From: Chryseobacterium nepalense
GTDB lineage: Bacteria > Bacteroidota > Bacteroidia > Flavobacteriales > Weeksellaceae
NCBI RefSeq assembly: GCF_023195755.1
Contig: NZ_CP096203.1
Coordinates: 1,240,001-1,304,000, forward strand
DNA length: 64,000 nucleotides
Direction: 5' to 3'
Positions 61,463 through 64,000 of the stretch are shown here, piece by piece (position 1 is the stretch's first letter; each line of letters begins with the position of its first letter). The position numbers were made by a program, and so were the translations under genes. The notes below the pieces were generated by a model, which ran no database searches, was not told where the DNA came from, and was given only the letters and a program-made list of their open reading frames with translations.

Positions 61463-62380
61463 CTAATCAAAGGAAGCACGAAATTCCAGAGGCGAAAGAT
61501 CAGTCTTTGTTTTGAACAGTTTGCTGAAAGACTGCGAATGTTCGAAACCCAGCTCGTAAGCAATTTCACTTATCGAAAGATTGGTAGTTGATAATTTTTC
61601 TTTGGCTTTTTCAATTAATTTTCCGTGAATATGTTGCTGTGTCCCCTGCCCGGTTAATGTTTTAAGCAAACCACTGAGATACTTGGGAGAAATATTTAAA
61701 GCATCTGCAACGTATTGTACGGTAGGCAGTTTTTTGGAGATTAAATCATCTGCAAAATATTCATTAAGCAAATTTTCCACCTTATCCAGAATCTGGTGAT
61801 TCGCTTTTTCCCGGGTTATGAACTGGCGGCTGTAAAATCTCTCAGCATAACTTAGTAACGTTTCTATATGAGAAATGATGATTTTCCTGCTGTATTTATC
61901 GATGTTTGAATGATACTCTTCCCGGATGTTTTCCACTATTTCGTTAAGTATGTTTTCTTCTTTTTCAGAAAGAAATAAGGCTTCATTTACCGAATAATCA
62001 AAATATTCATAACGGCTGATGGTTTTTGCAAGTGATGTGTTCCAGAAAAAATCAGGATGTATAAGCAACATCCATCCTGAACGCTCCATCGTTGAATGAT
62101 GATTGACGCGTATATTAAAAATCTGGTTCGGAGCAATAAAAAACATCACCCCATCATCAAAATCATAGTCCAGCTGTCCGTACTTAAATTTTCCATCAAT
62201 TCCTTTTTTAACGGAAATCTGATAAAAATCAAACATCCAGCTTGTTTCTTCCATTTCAGGCTGGTGTTTTATAGAAGCATAATCTACAATACTAATGAGC
62301 GGATGTGCAGGTTTTGGCAAACCTCTGAACTGATGAAATTCGCTGATTGATTTTATCCTGATTATTTTTTTCTGCTCCAT
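61463..62380 (-). CDS. AraC-family transcriptional regulator
   Basis: 305 residues. The N-terminal ~200 residues are a cupin-like sensing domain (MFDFYQISVKKGIDGKFKYG, DDGVMFFIAPNQIFNI). The C-terminal ~100 residues carry the double helix-turn-helix (VQYVADALNISPKYLSGLLK and LSISEIAYELGFEHSQSFSK, then LFKTKTDLSPLEFR). It begins 9 bp after the SDR gene, so the two are co-transcribed and the regulator probably controls its own operon. Confidence 0.9.
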   Translation of the reverse strand: MEQKKIIRIKSISEFHQFRGLPKPAHPLISIVDYASIKHQPEMEETSWMFDFYQISVKKGIDGKFKYGQLDYDFDDGVMFFIAPNQIFNIRVNHHSTMERSGWMLLIHPDFFWNTSLAKTISRYEYFDYSVNEALFLSEKEENILNEIVENIREEYHSNIDKYSRKIIISHIETLLSYAERFYSRQFITREKANHQILDKVENLLNEYFADDLISKKLPTVQYVADALNISPKYLSGLLKTLTGQGTQQHIHGKLIEKAKEKLSTTNLSISEIAYELGFEHSQSFSKLFKTKTDLSPLEFRASFD

Positions 62381-62389
62381 TAGACAAAT

Positions 62390-63283
62390 TTAAAAATAAT
62401 TCTGTTCGATATCTTCCAATAAGCTGATATGCATTGGCTCCCAGCCCAATTGTCTCTTTGTTTTAAGATTAGTTACGGGACAATCCATAGTAATAAAGTG
62501 GGCCAGCCATTCAAAATGTTTGTTTAAGTCTTCTCCGGACACAGCTTTCAGAGGGACATGTAATTTCTCACCGATCAGTGTTGCCAATTCTTTCAGTTCA
62601 ATACTTTCATCCTCCACACCGTTATATAAAGCACCGCGCGCACCTTTTTCCAGCGCGAGACGGAATAATCGTGCGGCATCCAGTCGGTGTATTCCTGTCC
62701 ATCGGTTATTTCCATTTCCGGGATATGCAGAAACACCATTTTCCTTTGCCTGCGAGATCATAAATGGGACAAAACCATAATCACCCACGTCGTGAACAGA
62801 AGGGGCTAACCTGATTACCGAAGTATTGATCCCTCTTTCTGCAAGCTTCAGTGCTGTTGTTTCAGAAGCCCGTAAAGAATTTTCGGCAACACTTTCTTCC
62901 GTTATCTTTCCGTTAATAAGAGGCAAACCCAGAAGTCCAGCAGTGACAATAAGTGGTTTATCAGTACCTATTAATACTTCACCCATTGTTTCAATAGCTA
63001 TACGATCCATTTCTGCTGCTTTAGGAAACTGCGAAATATCCTTTGAAATCATAAAGTCATGAGAAAAGGCCGTGTGAATAATACCATCTGCATACAAAGC
63101 ATGTTGTTTCAATATTTCCAGATCCGCAAGGCTGCCTTCCACAGCTTCTGCCCCTGCCTGCCTGATTTTTTCTGCTGATTTTTCCGAACGTGCCAAACCG
63201 GTCACCTGGTGTCCCGCATCAATTAATTCTCTTACAATTGCGGAACCTATAAATCCTGAAGCTCCTGTTACAAATACTTTCAT
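62390..63283 (-). CDS. NAD(P)-dependent SDR-family epimerase/dehydratase-like enzyme
   Basis: 297 residues. The dinucleotide-binding motif is at the N-terminus (MKVFVTGASGFIGSAIVREL), with R32 of LARSEKSAEKI suggesting NADP preference. GIIHTAFSHD, GLLGLPLINGKITEES, a TSVIRLAPSVHDVGDYGFVP segment and a GIHRLDAARLFRLALEKG helix fit the atypical or extended SDR group. The YxxxK catalytic motif is not evident at its usual place (SLRASETTALKLAERG), as in some atypical members. Substrate unknown. Operon with an AraC-type regulator. Confidence 0.85.
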   Translation of the reverse strand: MKVFVTGASGFIGSAIVRELIDAGHQVTGLARSEKSAEKIRQAGAEAVEGSLADLEILKQHALYADGIIHTAFSHDFMISKDISQFPKAAEMDRIAIETMGEVLIGTDKPLIVTAGLLGLPLINGKITEESVAENSLRASETTALKLAERGINTSVIRLAPSVHDVGDYGFVPFMISQAKENGVSAYPGNGNNRWTGIHRLDAARLFRLALEKGARGALYNGVEDESIELKELATLIGEKLHVPLKAVSGEDLNKHFEWLAHFITMDCPVTNLKTKRQLGWEPMHISLLEDIEQNYF

Positions 63284-63396
63284 TATCTTTTATTTTGTTG
63301 ATACAAAGTTGCGTACATTCGGAAATATTAATGTATCCTAAAGTAAGATTGTTGTAGCCAAAAAGAACCGGAAATATTTGTACTGTCAACAAAAAA

Positions 63397-63418
63397 GGCT
63401 GCCGTTACAACGGCAGCC
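63397..63418 (-). terminator. Terminator after the OmpA-family gene
   Basis: GGCTGCCGT pairs with ACGGCAGCC; on the minus strand a run of six T follows. It lies 24 bp beyond the OmpA-family stop codon. Confidence 0.85.
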
Positions 63419-63441
63419 CTCCAATTAGAAGTTATTATAAT

Positions 63442-64000
63442 TTATTTTGCTTTAAAATACACTCTTCTATTCGCTCTGTTTTTCCATTCAGGACATTTTG
63501 AAGCAGGATCACATTCAGGATATTTCAGGTCTGTTTTACCATTTCCCTGAGCATCAAGTTTTCCTGACTGCACACCATTCTGCATCAAATAATTTTTTAC
63601 ATTATTAGCTCTTCTTTCAGACAACATTTTGTTGTAAGCTTCAGTTCCTCTTGTATCAGTAGCCCCAACAACAGTATATGAACCGTCTGATGAATTGATA
63701 TAGCTTACTGCGTTATTTAAGATCGGCGTGTTTGAGGGTAAGATTCTGTCTGAATTAAGGTCAAATTCAATACCTTCAAGTTTTGTTTCTGTTTCAGCAA
63801 CAGCACCCTGTCCCTGAGTCTGATCCGGACATCCGTTATTTTCCACACTTCCCGGAACGGTTACACATTTGTCGTAAAGGTCGATTACTCCGTCAAGATC
63901 TACGTCTAAAGCAACTCCTGATCCGTCTACTCTTGCACCTGCAGGAGTATCAAGTTGTCTGTCCCAATCGTCACAAACACCGTCATTATCAGCATCTCCA
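63442..64000 (-). CDS. OmpA-family outer-membrane protein with TSP3-type repeats, 5' end outside window
   Basis: The frame is open from the right window edge to the stop at 63442. The first visible residues (DADNDGVCDDWDRQLDTPAG, then DVDLDGVIDLYDKC) are Ca-binding thrombospondin type 3 repeats. The C-terminal ~110 residues are an OmpA/MotB peptidoglycan-binding domain (GIEFDLNSDRILPSNTPILN, SYTVVGATDTRGTEAYNKML, SERRANNVKNYL and NRRVYF). An apparent internal start at 63846 is not the real one, since the frame continues upstream. It probably links the outer membrane to peptidoglycan; the missing N-terminal part should be a beta-barrel. Confidence 0.9.
   Translation of the reverse strand, partial: GDADNDGVCDDWDRQLDTPAGARVDGSGVALDVDLDGVIDLYDKCVTVPGSVENNGCPDQTQGQGAVAETETKLEGIEFDLNSDRILPSNTPILNNAVSYINSSDGSYTVVGATDTRGTEAYNKMLSERRANNVKNYLMQNGVQSGKLDAQGNGKTDLKYPECDPASKCPEWKNRANRRVYFKAK

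Overview
The window comes from a low-GC member of the Bacteroidota, most like the Chryseobacterium group of Flavobacteriia. This rests on gene content (a type IX secretion C-terminal sorting domain, an OmpA/TSP3-repeat protein, an SpvB/Rhs giant), on Bacteroidota-type -7 boxes (TAnnTTTG), and on the absence of Shine-Dalgarno sequences. No rRNA, tRNA, IS element or CRISPR array was seen.

About two thirds of the window (1-43980) is one locus for an Afp/PVC-type extracellular contractile injection system (eCIS). The structural operon reads leftwards from 41703: a DUF4255 cap protein (Afp16-like), two large sheath proteins, two almost identical tube proteins interleaved with a third sheath, an Afp5-like tube-end protein, a 53-residue DUF5908 protein, a LysM protein, a VgrG-like spike, a PAAR tip, a gp25-like wedge and two large baseplate proteins. 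Three large surface or fibre-like proteins follow, one with a C-terminal von Willebrand A domain. The short tape-measure protein and a Cys-rich partner (42138-43980) read rightwards from the same intergenic region. The AAA+ ATPase (Afp15-like) is at the far left end, cut by the window edge.

Between the structural operon and the ATPase (1-17847) lies an accessory island. It has a divergent S24-type phage-like repressor (17182) with a palindromic candidate operator, two small genes of 52 and 54 codons, and a holin-like gene split by a frameshift in an A8 tract. Two very large cargo-like proteins (14874-11566 and 10379-6393) share an N-terminal leader and upstream DNA but have unrelated C-termini. 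Each is followed by AT-rich small genes in the position of immunity genes. The left part also has a 17-residue-repeat secreted protein and two short fibre-like paralogues embedded in imperfect intergenic repeats. My reading is an eCIS with exchangeable, possibly antibacterial, toxin/immunity cargo and fibre cassettes under prophage-like control; this is inference.

The right part (44418-64000) is chromosomal flank: lipoproteins, isocitrate dehydrogenase divergent from a LysR regulator, a second polymorphic-toxin unit (T9SS-sorted surface protein, a 3561-residue SpvB/Rhs/Hint protein and a candidate immunity gene), an SDR/AraC pair, and the C-terminal part of an OmpA-family protein running off the right edge.
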